This document shows positions 8,150 to 16,773 of a DNA stretch of 64,000 bases, piece after piece (positions within the stretch are counted from its first letter, which is position 1; every line of letters begins with the position of its first letter). The position numbers and the translations under genes were made by a program. The notes beneath the pieces were generated by a model, which worked only from the letters and a program-made list of their open reading frames with translations, was not told the origin of the DNA and did no database searches. The stretch is from Mycobacterium kiyosense (lineage in GTDB: Bacteria; Actinomycetota; Actinomycetes; Mycobacteriales; Mycobacteriaceae): contig AP025179.1 of assembly GCA_021654635.1 (NCBI GenBank), positions 5,394,001 through 5,458,000 of the forward strand, read 5' to 3'.

Positions 8150-9280
8150 TCAGGCGGCGTTGGCTTGCCGCGGCCTTGAAAAGATCGTCTCGGCCGCCTT
8201 GCGCGGGAAGTCGTTGGGCAGCGACAGCCGGAACACCTTCTTCCAGGCCGAGGCGACCTGGTGCGGCAGGCTGCCGGTGGTGTAGGTGAGTCCGTAGCGC
8301 TCGAATATCTCCTGCACTTTCGCCGCGATCTCCTGGTAGCGGTTGCTGGGCAGGTCCGGATAGAGGTGGTGCTCGATCTGGAACGACAGGTTGCCGGTCA
8401 TGAAGTGCAGCACCGCGTTGCCGCTGATGTTGGCCGAACCGAGCATCTGGCGCAGGTACCACTGGCCGCGGGTCTCACCCACGATCGAGGTCTTCTCGTA
8501 GGTCTGTACGCCTTCCGGGAAATGCCCGCACATGATGACCGAGTGTGTCCATAGATTCCGGACCAGGTTGGCGGTCAGATTCGCCGTTATGGTCGTGACC
8601 GCCGAGGGTCCCGACAGCAGTGGGTGTAGTACGTAGTCGCGCATCAGGTGCTTGCGCACCTTGGCCACAACCTTGGCGCCCTGACGGCGGAATTCGTCTT
8701 TGTCGCTACGCCCCTGCAGGTACTTGCCGATCTCGAGATCGTATGCGGCGATGCCATATTGGAACAGGCAGGCATTGATCAGGTTCCACAGCGGCTGAGC
8801 CAGGTAGAACGGCTTCCAGCGCTGGTTCTCGTCGACCCGCATGATCCCGTATCCCAGGTCATGGTCTTTGCCGAGCACATTGGTGTAGGCGTGGTGCACC
8901 TCGTTGTGCGAGTGCTTCCACATCTGTGCCGGGGAGGCGTTGTCCCACTCCCAACTGGTGGAGTGGATCTTGGGATCGCGCATCCAGTCCCACTGGCCGT
9001 GCATCACGTTGTGCCCGATCTCCATGTTCTCCACGATCTTGGAGACCGACAAGCCCGCAGTCCCCACCAGCCATGCCGGCGGAAACAACGAGAACAGCAG
9101 CACCGCACGGCTGGCGAGCTCGAGCCTGCGCTGTCCGTCGATGACCCGGCGGATGTAGGCGGCGTCCCGCTCGCCGCGGCCGGCGAGCACGTTTTCCCGG
9201 ATCGCGTCCAGCTCGCGACCCAAGTTTTCGATGTCTTCGTCGGACAGGTGGGCGGTTGGATCCGCTTGGGCGGCAGTCAT
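8150..9280 (-). CDS. Membrane fatty acid (acyl-CoA) desaturase, DesA3-like
   Basis: 376 aa. Three histidine boxes for the diiron centre: HNVMH (about residue 94), HNEVHH (about residue 125) and QIEHH (about residue 303), with hydrophobic segments between them. This is the arrangement of the stearoyl-CoA delta-9 desaturase DesA3 (Rv3229c). The reaction is O2- and electron-dependent insertion of a double bond into an acyl-CoA. ATG at 9280 is preceded by AAGGAG. The gene lies 9 bp after the stop of a ferredoxin-reductase gene on the same strand, matching the Rv3230c-Rv3229c operon in which the reductase feeds electrons to the desaturase. This locus is outside the Rv0867c-Rv0914c block, so it may be the relocated ortholog or a paralog. 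Confidence 0.88.
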   Translation of the reverse strand: MTAAQADPTAHLSDEDIENLGRELDAIRENVLAGRGERDAAYIRRVIDGQRRLELASRAVLLFSLFPPAWLVGTAGLSVSKIVENMEIGHNVMHGQWDWMRDPKIHSTSWEWDNASPAQMWKHSHNEVHHAYTNVLGKDHDLGYGIMRVDENQRWKPFYLAQPLWNLINACLFQYGIAAYDLEIGKYLQGRSDKDEFRRQGAKVVAKVRKHLMRDYVLHPLLSGPSAVTTITANLTANLVRNLWTHSVIMCGHFPEGVQTYEKTSIVGETRGQWYLRQMLGSANISGNAVLHFMTGNLSFQIEHHLYPDLPSNRYQEIAAKVQEIFERYGLTYTTGSLPHQVASAWKKVFRLSLPNDFPRKAAETIFSRPRQANAA

Positions 9281-9289
9281 GTTGGCTCC

Positions 9290-10411
9290 TTACAGGTCGA
9301 TCTCGCAGGCGCCTGCGGCGGCTGACACGCAGGTTTGGACTTGCACGTTGTCCCCGGCGGTGGTGATCTCGCCGTTGCGCAGGTCACGCACCGCGCCCTG
9401 CTTCAGGGGCGCGACGCAGCCGAAGCAGATTCCCATCCGGCATCCCGACGGCATCAACACCCCGGCGGACTCGCCGGCGTCGAGCAAGGTCTGAGCTCCC
9501 TCGGCGGCTACCACGCTGCCGGTTTTCGCAAAGGTCACCGCGCCGCCTTCGCCGGTGGCGATGACGGCCGGACGGAATCGTTCGATGTGCAGCCGGTCGG
9601 CGATTGCGTCGGCGGTCCATCGTTGTTCGAGGGCATTGAGCAGTCCGGCCGGACCGCACGCCCAGGTCTGACGCTCGGCGAAGTCGGGGACGATCTCGTC
9701 CAGGCGTGCCACGTCGAGCATGCCGTCGACGTCGGTGTGCTTCTCCACCAACCGGATTCGGCCCTGACGGGCCAGCATGCGCAGGTCCCAGCCGAAGATC
9801 GCGTCGTCGGCAGTGGGTGCGGAATGCACGACGACGATGTCGGGGTCACCGACGCCGCCCAGGTTGCGCAGCATCCCCATCACCGGGGTGATGCCGCTGC
9901 CGGCGGTGAGGAACAGGATCTTGGCGGGTGGCTGGTCGCCGAGGGTGAAGTCGCCGGTCGCCTGGTCGAGTTGGACGACGGCGCCGACGGTGGCGCGTCG
10001 GACCAGGTGGTTGCTGACCACGCCGTCGGGGATCGCCTTGACGGTGATCGCGAGGCAACCGTCACGCCGGTGGGTCTTGGAGGTCAGCGAGTACGCCCGC
10101 CAGTGTCGGACGCCGTCGACGTCGACGCCGACCCGGACGTATTGGCCGGGGATGTGGGGGCGCCAGCCGCGGCCCGGCCTGATCAGCAGGGTGGCGGCGT
10201 CGCGGGTCTCCGGGTGGATCGCCACGATCCGCCCGCGCAGGCTCACTCCGGAGCGCAGCGGATCGATCACGTCGAGGTAGTCGGCGGGAACCAGCGGCGT
10301 GGCCAGTGGCATGGCTACCCGCTCGGCAAACTTCAGCACGCGCTGACGCAGTGCGCCGGCGAAGGTGGGCCCGGCTGCCGCTCGGCCTGCGGTGGTGGTC
10401 ATGTCCACCAT
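9290..10411 (-). CDS. Flavin/2Fe-2S oxidoreductase, electron donor to the desaturase (Rv3230c-like)
   Basis: 373 aa. An N-terminal segment is followed by a ferredoxin-NADP-reductase module (FAD motif WRAYSLTS, NAD(P) motif TAGSGITP) and a C-terminal plant-type 2Fe-2S ferredoxin domain (CRMGICFGC and a last cysteine in QVQTC). This single-chain reductase-ferredoxin carries electrons from NADPH to the membrane desaturase; Rv3230c does this for DesA3. Two starts are possible, ATG at 10411 or 10402; neither has a strong ribosome-binding site. It is divergent from a PucR-type regulator, with only 76 bp between starts. Confidence 0.88.
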   Translation of the reverse strand: MVDMTTTAGRAAAGPTFAGALRQRVLKFAERVAMPLATPLVPADYLDVIDPLRSGVSLRGRIVAIHPETRDAATLLIRPGRGWRPHIPGQYVRVGVDVDGVRHWRAYSLTSKTHRRDGCLAITVKAIPDGVVSNHLVRRATVGAVVQLDQATGDFTLGDQPPAKILFLTAGSGITPVMGMLRNLGGVGDPDIVVVHSAPTADDAIFGWDLRMLARQGRIRLVEKHTDVDGMLDVARLDEIVPDFAERQTWACGPAGLLNALEQRWTADAIADRLHIERFRPAVIATGEGGAVTFAKTGSVVAAEGAQTLLDAGESAGVLMPSGCRMGICFGCVAPLKQGAVRDLRNGEITTAGDNVQVQTCVSAAAGACEIDL

Positions 10412-10424
10412 ATTGGTTGTTCAC

Positions 10425-10449
10425 GGATGTAAACTCTTGGACGTAAAAC
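10425..10449. promoter_or_regulatory. Direct repeats in the divergent desaturase/regulator promoter
   Basis: GGATGTAAAC (10425-10434) and GGACGTAAAAC (10439-10449) form a direct repeat with 14-bp spacing inside the 76-bp divergent region between the reductase-desaturase operon and the PucR-type gene. GTTCAC at 10419-10424 also forms an imperfect inverted repeat with GTAAAC at 10429-10434. This is a likely binding region for a regulator of unsaturated fatty acid synthesis. The half-site GATGTAAAC recurs, reverse-complemented, in the operator at 51814. Confidence 0.45.
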
Positions 10450-10487
10450 GTGAAATTCATCGGTTATTTTGTTCAGAAAGAATAGAT

Positions 10488-11709
10488 TTGTCGGATTCGG
10501 CACCACGCCTCGCTGGCCTCCAGCTGGACGAACCCGTGGTCAGAGCGCTGGAGGCGAGCCTGCCGGCGATGGCCGAGCGCACCGTGACGGCTATCACCAT
10601 CGAGGTGCCCAGTTACGCCGACGCGTTCAGCGGGCACATGGGCCAGAACATCGAGAACGCGGTACAGACGTCGCTGGGGGTGTTCCTGCGGCTGGCCACC
10701 CGCGCCGCGGATTCCGACCCCGGCCCGCCGCTGTCGCCCGCCCTCGATGGCGCCTACGAACTCGGCCGCGGCGAGGCCCGCCAGGGCCGTTCCATCGACG
10801 CGTTGCTGTCGGCGTTTCGGGTGGGCGCGCGGGTGGCTTGGCGTGAGTTGTCCACGACGGCGGTGGCAGCAGGGGCTGCCGGCGGCGACCATCGCCCGCT
10901 TCGCCGAACTGGTGTTCGCCTACATCGACCAATTGTCCGCGGCCAGCGTGTCCGGCCACGCCGACGAGCTGGCCACCTCGGGACGGGTCCGGCAGCGCTA
11001 CCTCGATCGGCTGGCCCAGGACCTGCTGGCCGGCGAGCCCGCGGCCACCCTGCACGCCGACGCCGACAAAGCGGGCTGGCAGCCGCCCGAAACCCTCACC
11101 GTGGTGCTGCTGCCGGTCACCCAAACGCGAAGTCTGGCAGCATATTTCGGCCAATCGACGCTGCAGCTGTCCGAAGACCTGCCCGGCGTCGACCCGGCCG
11201 CCGGACTTTCGGCATTGCTGGTGCCGGACATGGCGGGAAGCCAACGGCGTCAATTGATTTCGACGCTATCCAACCGAAATGCATTGGTGGGTCCGGCCCG
11301 CCCTTGGTTGGCGGTCAGCTCGTCCTACCGACGCGCACTGCGGGCGCGGGATCTGGTGCACACCGAAAGCACCGACGTGGTCGATACCGACGACCACCTG
11401 GTCGAACTGGTACTCGGGGCCGATCGCGAAGCCGCCGCTGACCTGCGGGCCCGCGCACTGGCACCGCTGGCCAACCTGCCGCCGAACACTGCCGAACGAC
11501 TCACCGAGACGCTGCGCTCGTGGGTGCTGAACCAAGGCCGGCGCGATGCGGTGGCCGCCGACCTGTTCATCCACGCGCAGACCGTGCGCTACCGAATGAC
11601 TCAACTACGCGAGCTCTACGGCGACCGGCTCAGCGATCCGCGGACAGTGCTGGAACTGACCGTCGCGCTAGGCTTGGAGGCTGAACACCCATCAGGCGTC
11701 GGCACCTAA
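10488..11709 (+). pseudogene. PucR/CdaR-type transcriptional regulator, frameshifted
   Basis: The coding frame begins at TTG 10488 (preceded by AGAAAG) and reads a helical N-terminal domain up to VAWRELSTTAVAAG. It then must move one frame to continue as LPAATIARFAELVFAYIDQL and reach the C-terminal PucR-type helix-turn-helix FIHAQTVRYRMTQLRELYGD, ending at 11709. The shift is explained by one extra G in the run GGGG at 10872-10875. With it removed the product is about 406 aa, usual for mycobacterial PucR-like proteins. Given the same kind of defect in many genes of this window, a sequencing error is more likely than decay. It is divergent from the desaturase operon and may be its regulator (inference). 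Confidence 0.8.
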
Positions 11710-11711
11710 TC

Positions 11712-11728
11712 ATGTTCTAGGAGAACAT
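11712..11728. repeat. Perfect 17-bp inverted repeat after the PucR gene
   Basis: ATGTTCT-AGG-AGAACAT, immediately after the stop of the PucR-type gene. The 7-bp stem with a 3-nt loop followed by CTTTC could be a weak terminator. The short symmetric form fits an operator equally well. The next 230 bp contain a TAGGCT -10-like element at 11801-11806 but no clear gene. Confidence 0.45.
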
Positions 11729-11963
11729 CTTTCATCGGGGGCCGGCGCAGTTGTCCAGCCGCGCACCAGGTGGCCGCTGTCCAAACAGCAGAAACTGGGC
11801 TAGGCTTCGTTACTAACAAGTTGAAGGCACAGCCTGTGGACACGCGCAGCAACACATCCAATGACGTCGCGCTCCCCTCGCGAAGTGATGGGCACAGCAC
11901 TCGTCAGATCTGACTGCGGCGTATCGAATCATTTTGCAGCAACGATCGAATCGAGTTCCGAGG

Positions 11964-12404
11964 ATGATCACTTCGCATTACCCAGACTCCGCAGCACGCG
12001 GATTCACCACCCACTCCGGCCCCTGCACCGTCTACTGCAATGGCACCCAGATGCGAGCGTACTGCCGGCACGGGGTGACTGTGGTCCAAGTCACCGGCGA
12101 GATCGACGCCACCAACATCGACCGCGTCTACCACTACGCCCATCGATTCGTCGACGTCGCCCCCGGGCTGATCCTCGACCTCAGCGAAGTCGACTTCATG
12201 TGCGCCAGAGGCATTTTCGCGTTGTACGCGCTTTCCCACGAATGCCGTATCGCCAGAACCGACTGGATCGTGCTGACCAGCCCGGCCGTGGCCCGACTGC
12301 TGGGCGTCGGGGACCCCAACCGGGTGATCCCCGCCACCGACTCGGAGCACCTGGCACTGGCTGGCGTCGCAGGTCACCAGCGGGCGGGCCGGTCGGCGTC
12401 CTGA
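11964..12404 (+). CDS. STAS-domain protein (anti-sigma factor antagonist-like)
   Basis: 146 aa from ATG 11964; a TTG at 11934 would add 10 residues. The segment VVQVTGEIDATNIDRVYHY, then LILDLSEVDFMCARGIFALY, has the beta-alpha pattern of STAS domains such as SpoIIAA/RsbV-type antagonists. The usual phosphorylatable serine (DSSGL type) is replaced here by CARG, so switching by serine phosphorylation is unlikely. No anti-sigma factor or sigma factor gene is adjacent; it appears to be single, and ends before a strong terminator. Role is unknown beyond the fold. Confidence 0.7.
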   Translation: MITSHYPDSAARGFTTHSGPCTVYCNGTQMRAYCRHGVTVVQVTGEIDATNIDRVYHYAHRFVDVAPGLILDLSEVDFMCARGIFALYALSHECRIARTDWIVLTSPAVARLLGVGDPNRVIPATDSEHLALAGVAGHQRAGRSAS

Positions 12405-12539
12405 CCTCGGAGGCCGATCCGTGCGGGCGGGCGGCGCCGTTCAGGTGGTGCCGGATCTCTGCCAACATGTTTGTCATCGGCCAGAGATGGCAATGATCAA
12501 ACGGAGGTGGGCGTATCGGCCGGCCTATATGCCCACCGA

Positions 12540-12583
12540 GGTCCCGTCGGTTCAGCCCGAGAGCCGACGGGACCGCTTTAATT
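12540..12583 (+). terminator. Strong intrinsic terminator hairpin
   Basis: GGTCCCGTCGG (12540-12550) pairs perfectly with CCGACGGGACC (12564-12574) around a short loop, followed by the U-rich stretch GCTTTAATTT (12574-12583). This 11-bp GC stem plus T-rich tail is unusually clear for a mycobacterium. It ends transcription from the STAS gene region before the Rv0914c-like operon. No gene is seen between 12405 and 12683. Confidence 0.75.
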
Positions 12584-12670
12584 TCCGGGGGGTCGCAGCA
12601 GCCGCGAGCCCGTCACCGGGATGGGCGGGGATCACCGGGGATCGCACGGATAACCATGCCGACCTCGGAG

Positions 12671-12683
12671 TACCGTGCCGCGT
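12671..12683 (+). promoter_or_regulatory. Leaderless-type promoter of the Rv0914c-like operon
   Basis: A TANNNT -10 element (TACCGT, 12671-12676) lies exactly 7 nt before the ATG at 12684, the spacing expected when transcription begins at the start codon. No ribosome-binding site is present. Confidence 0.5.
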
Positions 12684-13901
12684 ATGGACAGCGTGTGGAT
12701 TCTGGGCGGGTACCAGAGCGACTTCGCCCGCAATCTGACCCGTGAGCAGCGGGACTTCGCCGCGCTGACCGCCGAGGTGGTGGACGCCACGCTGGCCGCG
12801 GCCCAGGTGGACGGCGCCGAGATCGAAGTGGTGCACGTCGGGAACGCCTTCGGCGAGATGTTCGCCGCCCAGGGGCACCTCGGTGCCATGCCCGCCACGG
12901 TGTGCGGCGACCTGTGGGACACGCCGGCGTCGCGCCACGAGGCCGCCTGCGCCTCGGGCAGCGTCGCCGCGCTTTCGGCGATGGCCGACCTACGCTCGGG
13001 ATCCTACGACTGTGCGCTGGTCGTCGGCCTCGAATTGGAGAAGACCGTTCCCGGCGACACCGCGGCCCGGTATCTGGGCGCGGCAGCCTGGACGGGCCAC
13101 GAAGGAGCCCAGGCGCGCTACCTGTGGCCTTCGATGTTCGCCCAGGTCGCCGACGAGTACGACCGGCGCTACGGCCTGGACGACACGCATCTGCGGGCTA
13201 TCGCCGGCCTTAATTTCGCCAACGCGCGCCGTAACCCCAACGCCCAGACCCGCAGCTGGTCGGTGCCGGACCCGATCACCGACGACGACGCCGTCAACCC
13301 GGTCACCGAGGGCCGGTTGCGCCGATTCGACTGCAGCCAGATGACCGACGGCGGCGCAGCAGTGGTGTTGGTTAACGACGGTTATCTCCGCGCGCACCCG
13401 TCGGCACGACCCATCGGCCGGATCGACGGGTGGGGGCACCGCACCGTCGGGCTGGGATTACGCCAGAAGTTGGACCGTGCCAACGACGATCCGTATGTCC
13501 TGCCGCACGTGCGGGCCGCGGTCCTCGATGCGCTGCGCCGCGCGCAGGCAACCCTGGACGACGTCGACGGCTTCGAGGTGCACGACTGCTTCACCCCCCA
13601 GCGAATACCTCGCCATCGACCACATCGGGCTCACCGGGCCCGGCGAATCGTGGAAGGCAATCGAGAACGGCGAAATCGAGATCGGTGGCCGGCTGCCGAT
13701 CAACCCCAGCGGAGGCTTGATCGGCGGCGGGCACCCCGTCGGGGCGTCCGGGGTGCGCATGCTGCTGGACGCGGCCAAGCAGGTCAGCGGCGCGGCGGGT
13801 GACTACCAGGTCGAAGGCGCCCGGCGGTTCGGCACCCTCAACTTCGGTTCGGGGGGAGTACGGCCACCACGGTCAGTTTCGTTGTCAGCAAAGGCGATTG
13901 A
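12684..13901 (+). pseudogene. Thiolase (Rv0914c-like), two apparent frameshifts
   Basis: SCP2-type thiolase ortholog of Rv0914c. It reads from ATG 12684 (MDSVWILGGYQSDFARN) with the nucleophile cysteine in AACASGS and the FEVHDCFTP motif. There the frame is lost: an extra C in the C6 run 13594-13599 is needed to reach [18 protein letters not shown] and [11 protein letters not shown] second shift in the G6 run 13851-13856 (one G too few) restores the usual end [11 protein letters not shown] with TGA 13899-13901. Corrected length is about 405 aa. Its stop overlaps the start of the carotenoid oxygenase (TGATG), as in the Rv0914c-Rv0913c operon. Likely sequencing errors; if real, the gene is inactive. 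Confidence 0.85.
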
Positions 13902-15427
13902 TGATGGACGTGCAGATTGTCGGCAAATACCTGTCCACGCTGCCCGAGGACGACGACCATCCCTACCGTACCGGCCCCTGGCGGCCGCAGACCACCGAGT
14001 GGGATGCCGACGACCTGACCGTGCTGGACGGCGAAATCCCGGCCGACCTGGACGGCGTCTACCTGCGCAACACCGAGAACCCGCTGCACCCGGCGTTCAA
14101 GACGTATCACCCGTTCGACGGTGACGGCATGGTGCACGTGGTCGGATTCCGGGATGGAAAGGCGTTCTACCGCAACCGTTTTGTGCAGACTGAGGGCTTT
14201 CTGGCCGAAAACGAGGCCGGTGGCCCGTTGTGGCCCGGCCTTGCCGAGCCGGTGCAGTTTGCCAAACGCGAAAAAGGCTGGGGTGCACGCGAACTGATGA
14301 AAGACGCATCCAGCACCGACGTCGTCGTACACCGCGGCATCGCGCTGACCAGCTTCTACCAGTGCGGCGACCTGTACCGATTGGACCCGTATTCGGGCAA
14401 CACGCTGGGCAAGGAGAGCTTCAACGGTGGATTCCCGGTCGACTGGGGCGTGTCCGCACATCCCAAGGTGGACAACAAGACCGGCGAGCTGCTGTTCTTC
14501 AACTACAGCAAGCAGGACCCGTACATGCATTACGGGGTGGTGGATGCGAACAACGATCTGGCCCACTACGTCGACATCCCGCTGCCCGGACCGCGTCTGC
14601 CGCACGACATGGCGTTCACCGAGAACTACGCGATTCTCAACGACTTCCCGCTGTTCTGGGATCCCGCGCTGCTCGAACACCGGGTGCACCTGCCGCGCTA
14701 CCACCCGGACATGCCCTCGCGATTCGCGGTGATTCCGCGCCGCGGTAACACCGCCGAGATCCGCTGGTTCGAGGCGGATCCGACGTTCGTGCTGCACTTC
14801 ACCAACGCCTTCGAGGACGGCGACGAAATCGTGCTGGACGGCTTCTTCGAAGGGTCGCCGCAGCCGCTGGAAAGCGGCGCCGGCCCAACTGGCAAATGGG
14901 AGAAGCTTTTCCGATTCCTGGCCCTGGACCGAATGCAGGCCAGGCTGCACCGCTGGCGGTTCAACCTGGTGACCGGGGCGGTGCGCGAGGAGCAACTGTC
15001 GGACTCGATCACCGAGTTCGGCATGATCAACGCCGACTACGCGACCAGCAACTACCGCTACGTGTATGCCGCGTCCGGCAAGCCGGGCTGGTTCCTGTTC
15101 GACGGGCTGGTCAAGCACGATCTGGCCACCGGCAACGAGGACCGCTTCGCATTCGGGGACGGGGTGTACGGCAGCGAGACGGCGATGGCGCCACGCCGAG
15201 GAGGCGCAGGTGAGGACGACGGCTACCTGGTCACGCTCGTCACGGACATGAACGCCGACGCCTCCTACTGCCTGGTGTTCGACGCCGCCCGAGTGGGCGA
15301 CGGCCCGGTATGCAAACTCGCACTGCCCGAACGTGTTTCCAGCGGCACGCATTCAACCTGGGTAGCCGGCACAGAGCTGCGCCGGTGGGCGCACGCGGAG
15401 TCGGCGGCGGATGCGGTGGCGTTGTGA
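13901..15427 (+). CDS. Carotenoid cleavage oxygenase family dioxygenase (Rv0913c)
   Basis: 508 aa, RPE65/carotenoid-oxygenase family: non-heme Fe(II) enzymes cleaving polyene or stilbene-like double bonds with O2. The iron-binding histidines of the seven-bladed propeller are visible in [30 protein letters not shown] and SSGTHSTWV. The motif FDGDGMVH near the N-terminus is typical. Start is one of two adjacent ATGs (13901/13904), overlapping the thiolase stop. The VOC gene follows with GTGA overlap, so thiolase-dioxygenase-VOC form one operon. Substrate unknown; no carotenoid genes are nearby. Confidence 0.9.
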   Translation: MMDVQIVGKYLSTLPEDDDHPYRTGPWRPQTTEWDADDLTVLDGEIPADLDGVYLRNTENPLHPAFKTYHPFDGDGMVHVVGFRDGKAFYRNRFVQTEGFLAENEAGGPLWPGLAEPVQFAKREKGWGARELMKDASSTDVVVHRGIALTSFYQCGDLYRLDPYSGNTLGKESFNGGFPVDWGVSAHPKVDNKTGELLFFNYSKQDPYMHYGVVDANNDLAHYVDIPLPGPRLPHDMAFTENYAILNDFPLFWDPALLEHRVHLPRYHPDMPSRFAVIPRRGNTAEIRWFEADPTFVLHFTNAFEDGDEIVLDGFFEGSPQPLESGAGPTGKWEKLFRFLALDRMQARLHRWRFNLVTGAVREEQLSDSITEFGMINADYATSNYRYVYAASGKPGWFLFDGLVKHDLATGNEDRFAFGDGVYGSETAMAPRRGGAGEDDGYLVTLVTDMNADASYCLVFDAARVGDGPVCKLALPERVSSGTHSTWVAGTELRRWAHAESAADAVAL

Positions 15428-15891
15428 CCGCCAAGCGGGAAACCCATTGGCCCGCCCGGTTGGCGTCGATCGGTGGCATCCGATTCGCCCGGCGCTCGGC
15501 GAACTACGCCGAGACGGTGCGGTTCTACCGCGAGCTGGTGGGGCTGCCGCTGCACGAGACGTTCAGCGAGAGCTACGGCAGCACCGGCGCGATCTTCGGG
15601 CTGCCGAACTGGAACCTGACGATGGAGATCGTCGAGGCAACCGAGGATGTGCCGGTGGACCCTCACGACCAGCTCTGCCTGTACTTCCCGGACCGGCCGG
15701 CCCGCGACGCCGCCGTCGCGCGCCTGCAGGCGGCGGGGCAGCGACCGGTCGAACAGCACCCGTATTGGGCGGCGACGGGCGCGCTCACCTACCGTGATCC
15801 CGACGGCCGGGAGGTCGTGTTCGCACCGTTCATCTACGGGGTCAACGAGCCGGCCGACAGCTCGGCCGCGGGCCGGCACGACTTCCAGTAG
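15424..15891 (+). CDS. VOC (glyoxalase/dioxygenase fold) protein
   Basis: 155 aa. Repeated beta-alpha-beta-beta-beta units of the vicinal-oxygen-chelate fold: IGGIRFARRSANYAETVRFY with RELVGLP, and at the C-terminus TYRDPDGREVVFAPFIYG. GTG at 15424 overlaps the oxygenase stop (GTGA); the upstream in-frame extension would run inside that gene. Third gene of the Rv0914c-Rv0913c-type operon. Exact reaction unknown. It occupies the approximate place of Rv0911 in H37Rv but is a single short VOC domain rather than a two-domain protein. Confidence 0.8.
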   Translation: MTAKRETHWPARLASIGGIRFARRSANYAETVRFYRELVGLPLHETFSESYGSTGAIFGLPNWNLTMEIVEATEDVPVDPHDQLCLYFPDRPARDAAVARLQAAGQRPVEQHPYWAATGALTYRDPDGREVVFAPFIYGVNEPADSSAAGRHDFQ

Positions 15892-15903
15892 ACCCCGGCG
15901 CCG

Positions 15904-16329
15904 TCAGCGCCGGGCGCCCCCGCCGAACAACGATTCGGCCACCGCCCACAACGCGCACAGCACCGCGCCTCCCGCGGCCACCGCACCAAGGTAGAGCCCG
16001 TACTCGGCGCTCACCTGGGCACCGACGTTGCGCTGGTAGTACAGCACCAGCATGCCCACGACAAGCAGCGAAATGATCAGTGCGGCAATCGAAGCCGCAC
16101 GCTGCGAGAGTCCGCGTCCCACCATCGCGCCGGCCACCAGCATCGCCGAGGACAACAACACGATGAGCTGTCCCGCCCCGAACCCACGGGTGTGCGGCAG
16201 GCTGCCGTGGACGCCTCCAATCGCACTGGCCCAACCGCCCTTCGACGTCAGCCACGGCAGCCAGGTGCTGGCCGACAGCACCACGGCGCACAGCGCAACC
16301 AGCCAACCGGGGCGGGGACGGCGACTCAT
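15904..16329 (-). CDS. Four-TM membrane protein (Rv0912-like)
   Basis: 141 aa with about four hydrophobic helices (around residues 8-26, 52-68, 78-96, 108-128). Position and character match Rv0912, a membrane protein of unknown function. Start ATG 16329. It converges on the VOC gene with a 12-bp gap and is divergent from the small gene at 16465. Confidence 0.75.
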   Translation of the reverse strand: MSRRPRPGWLVALCAVVLSASTWLPWLTSKGGWASAIGGVHGSLPHTRGFGAGQLIVLLSSAMLVAGAMVGRGLSQRAASIAALIISLLVVGMLVLYYQRNVGAQVSAEYGLYLGAVAAGGAVLCALWAVAESLFGGGARR

Positions 16330-16412
16330 GGTTGCGAGGTTAACCCGTCGCCTCCCGCAGGCCGGCGCGGTGACACCGTCCGAGCCGACGCAGGTGGAGT
16401 TTTCCCACCAAT

Positions 16413-16430
16413 ACCAGGGAAAACCCTGGT
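16413..16430. promoter_or_regulatory. 18-bp perfect inverted repeat in a divergent intergenic region
   Basis: ACCAGGG-AAAA-CCCTGGT lies between the divergent Rv0912-like gene (start 16329) and the small gene at 16465, about 22 bp upstream of the latter's -10 element. It could be an operator for either gene. There is no T-tract, so it is not a terminator. Confidence 0.45.
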
Positions 16431-16464
16431 TCGCCGACGCCCGCCGCGGACTATCGTTGCGTCA

Positions 16465-16770
16465 GTGAGCCCGCCGGCCGAGCCGTACTTCCTGGTCGAG
16501 TGGTATCGCCCTGACCTAGTCGAGCGGTACCGCGACGAGCCGATCGACTGGCTGGGTTTGCCGACGGCAAACGCGACCGCTGCGAGTCATCCGGTGCGGT
16601 TGCTGTTGACGGTGGCCACCCCGGCCGACGAAACGGTGTTCGGCCTGTTCAGCGCCGACTGCGCGGATGCGGTGGTTCAGAGCTGCCAACTGGCCGGCTG
16701 GCCGGTCGACCGGATCACCTCCGGCGTCGACGTGAAATTCAGACCGACGACGGCCGACCGCCGACGGTGA
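16465..16770 (+). CDS. Conserved small hypothetical protein
   Basis: 101 aa, soluble, beginning VSPPAEPYFLVEWYRP. It has no recognisable catalytic motif. GTG 16465 lies 7 nt after a TATCGT -10 element (16452-16457), so it is probably a leaderless transcript; upstream in-frame starts would lie before this promoter. It converges on the large LuxR regulator with a 3-bp gap. Neither gene has a counterpart at this place in H37Rv, so they may have arrived together. Confidence 0.65.
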   Translation: MSPPAEPYFLVEWYRPDLVERYRDEPIDWLGLPTANATAASHPVRLLLTVATPADETVFGLFSADCADAVVQSCQLAGWPVDRITSGVDVKFRPTTADRRR

Positions 16771-16773
16771 GGC

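Noticed and set aside
10872..10875. Programmed ribosomal frameshifting at the PucR GGGG run
   Set aside because: No slippery heptamer or downstream pseudoknot is evident, and ten other defects of the same kind occur in unrelated genes.
13838..15352. 504-residue open frame antisense to the carotenoid oxygenase
   Set aside because: Shadow frame typical of high-GC DNA; no motif, no start site, and the sense gene is clearly conserved.
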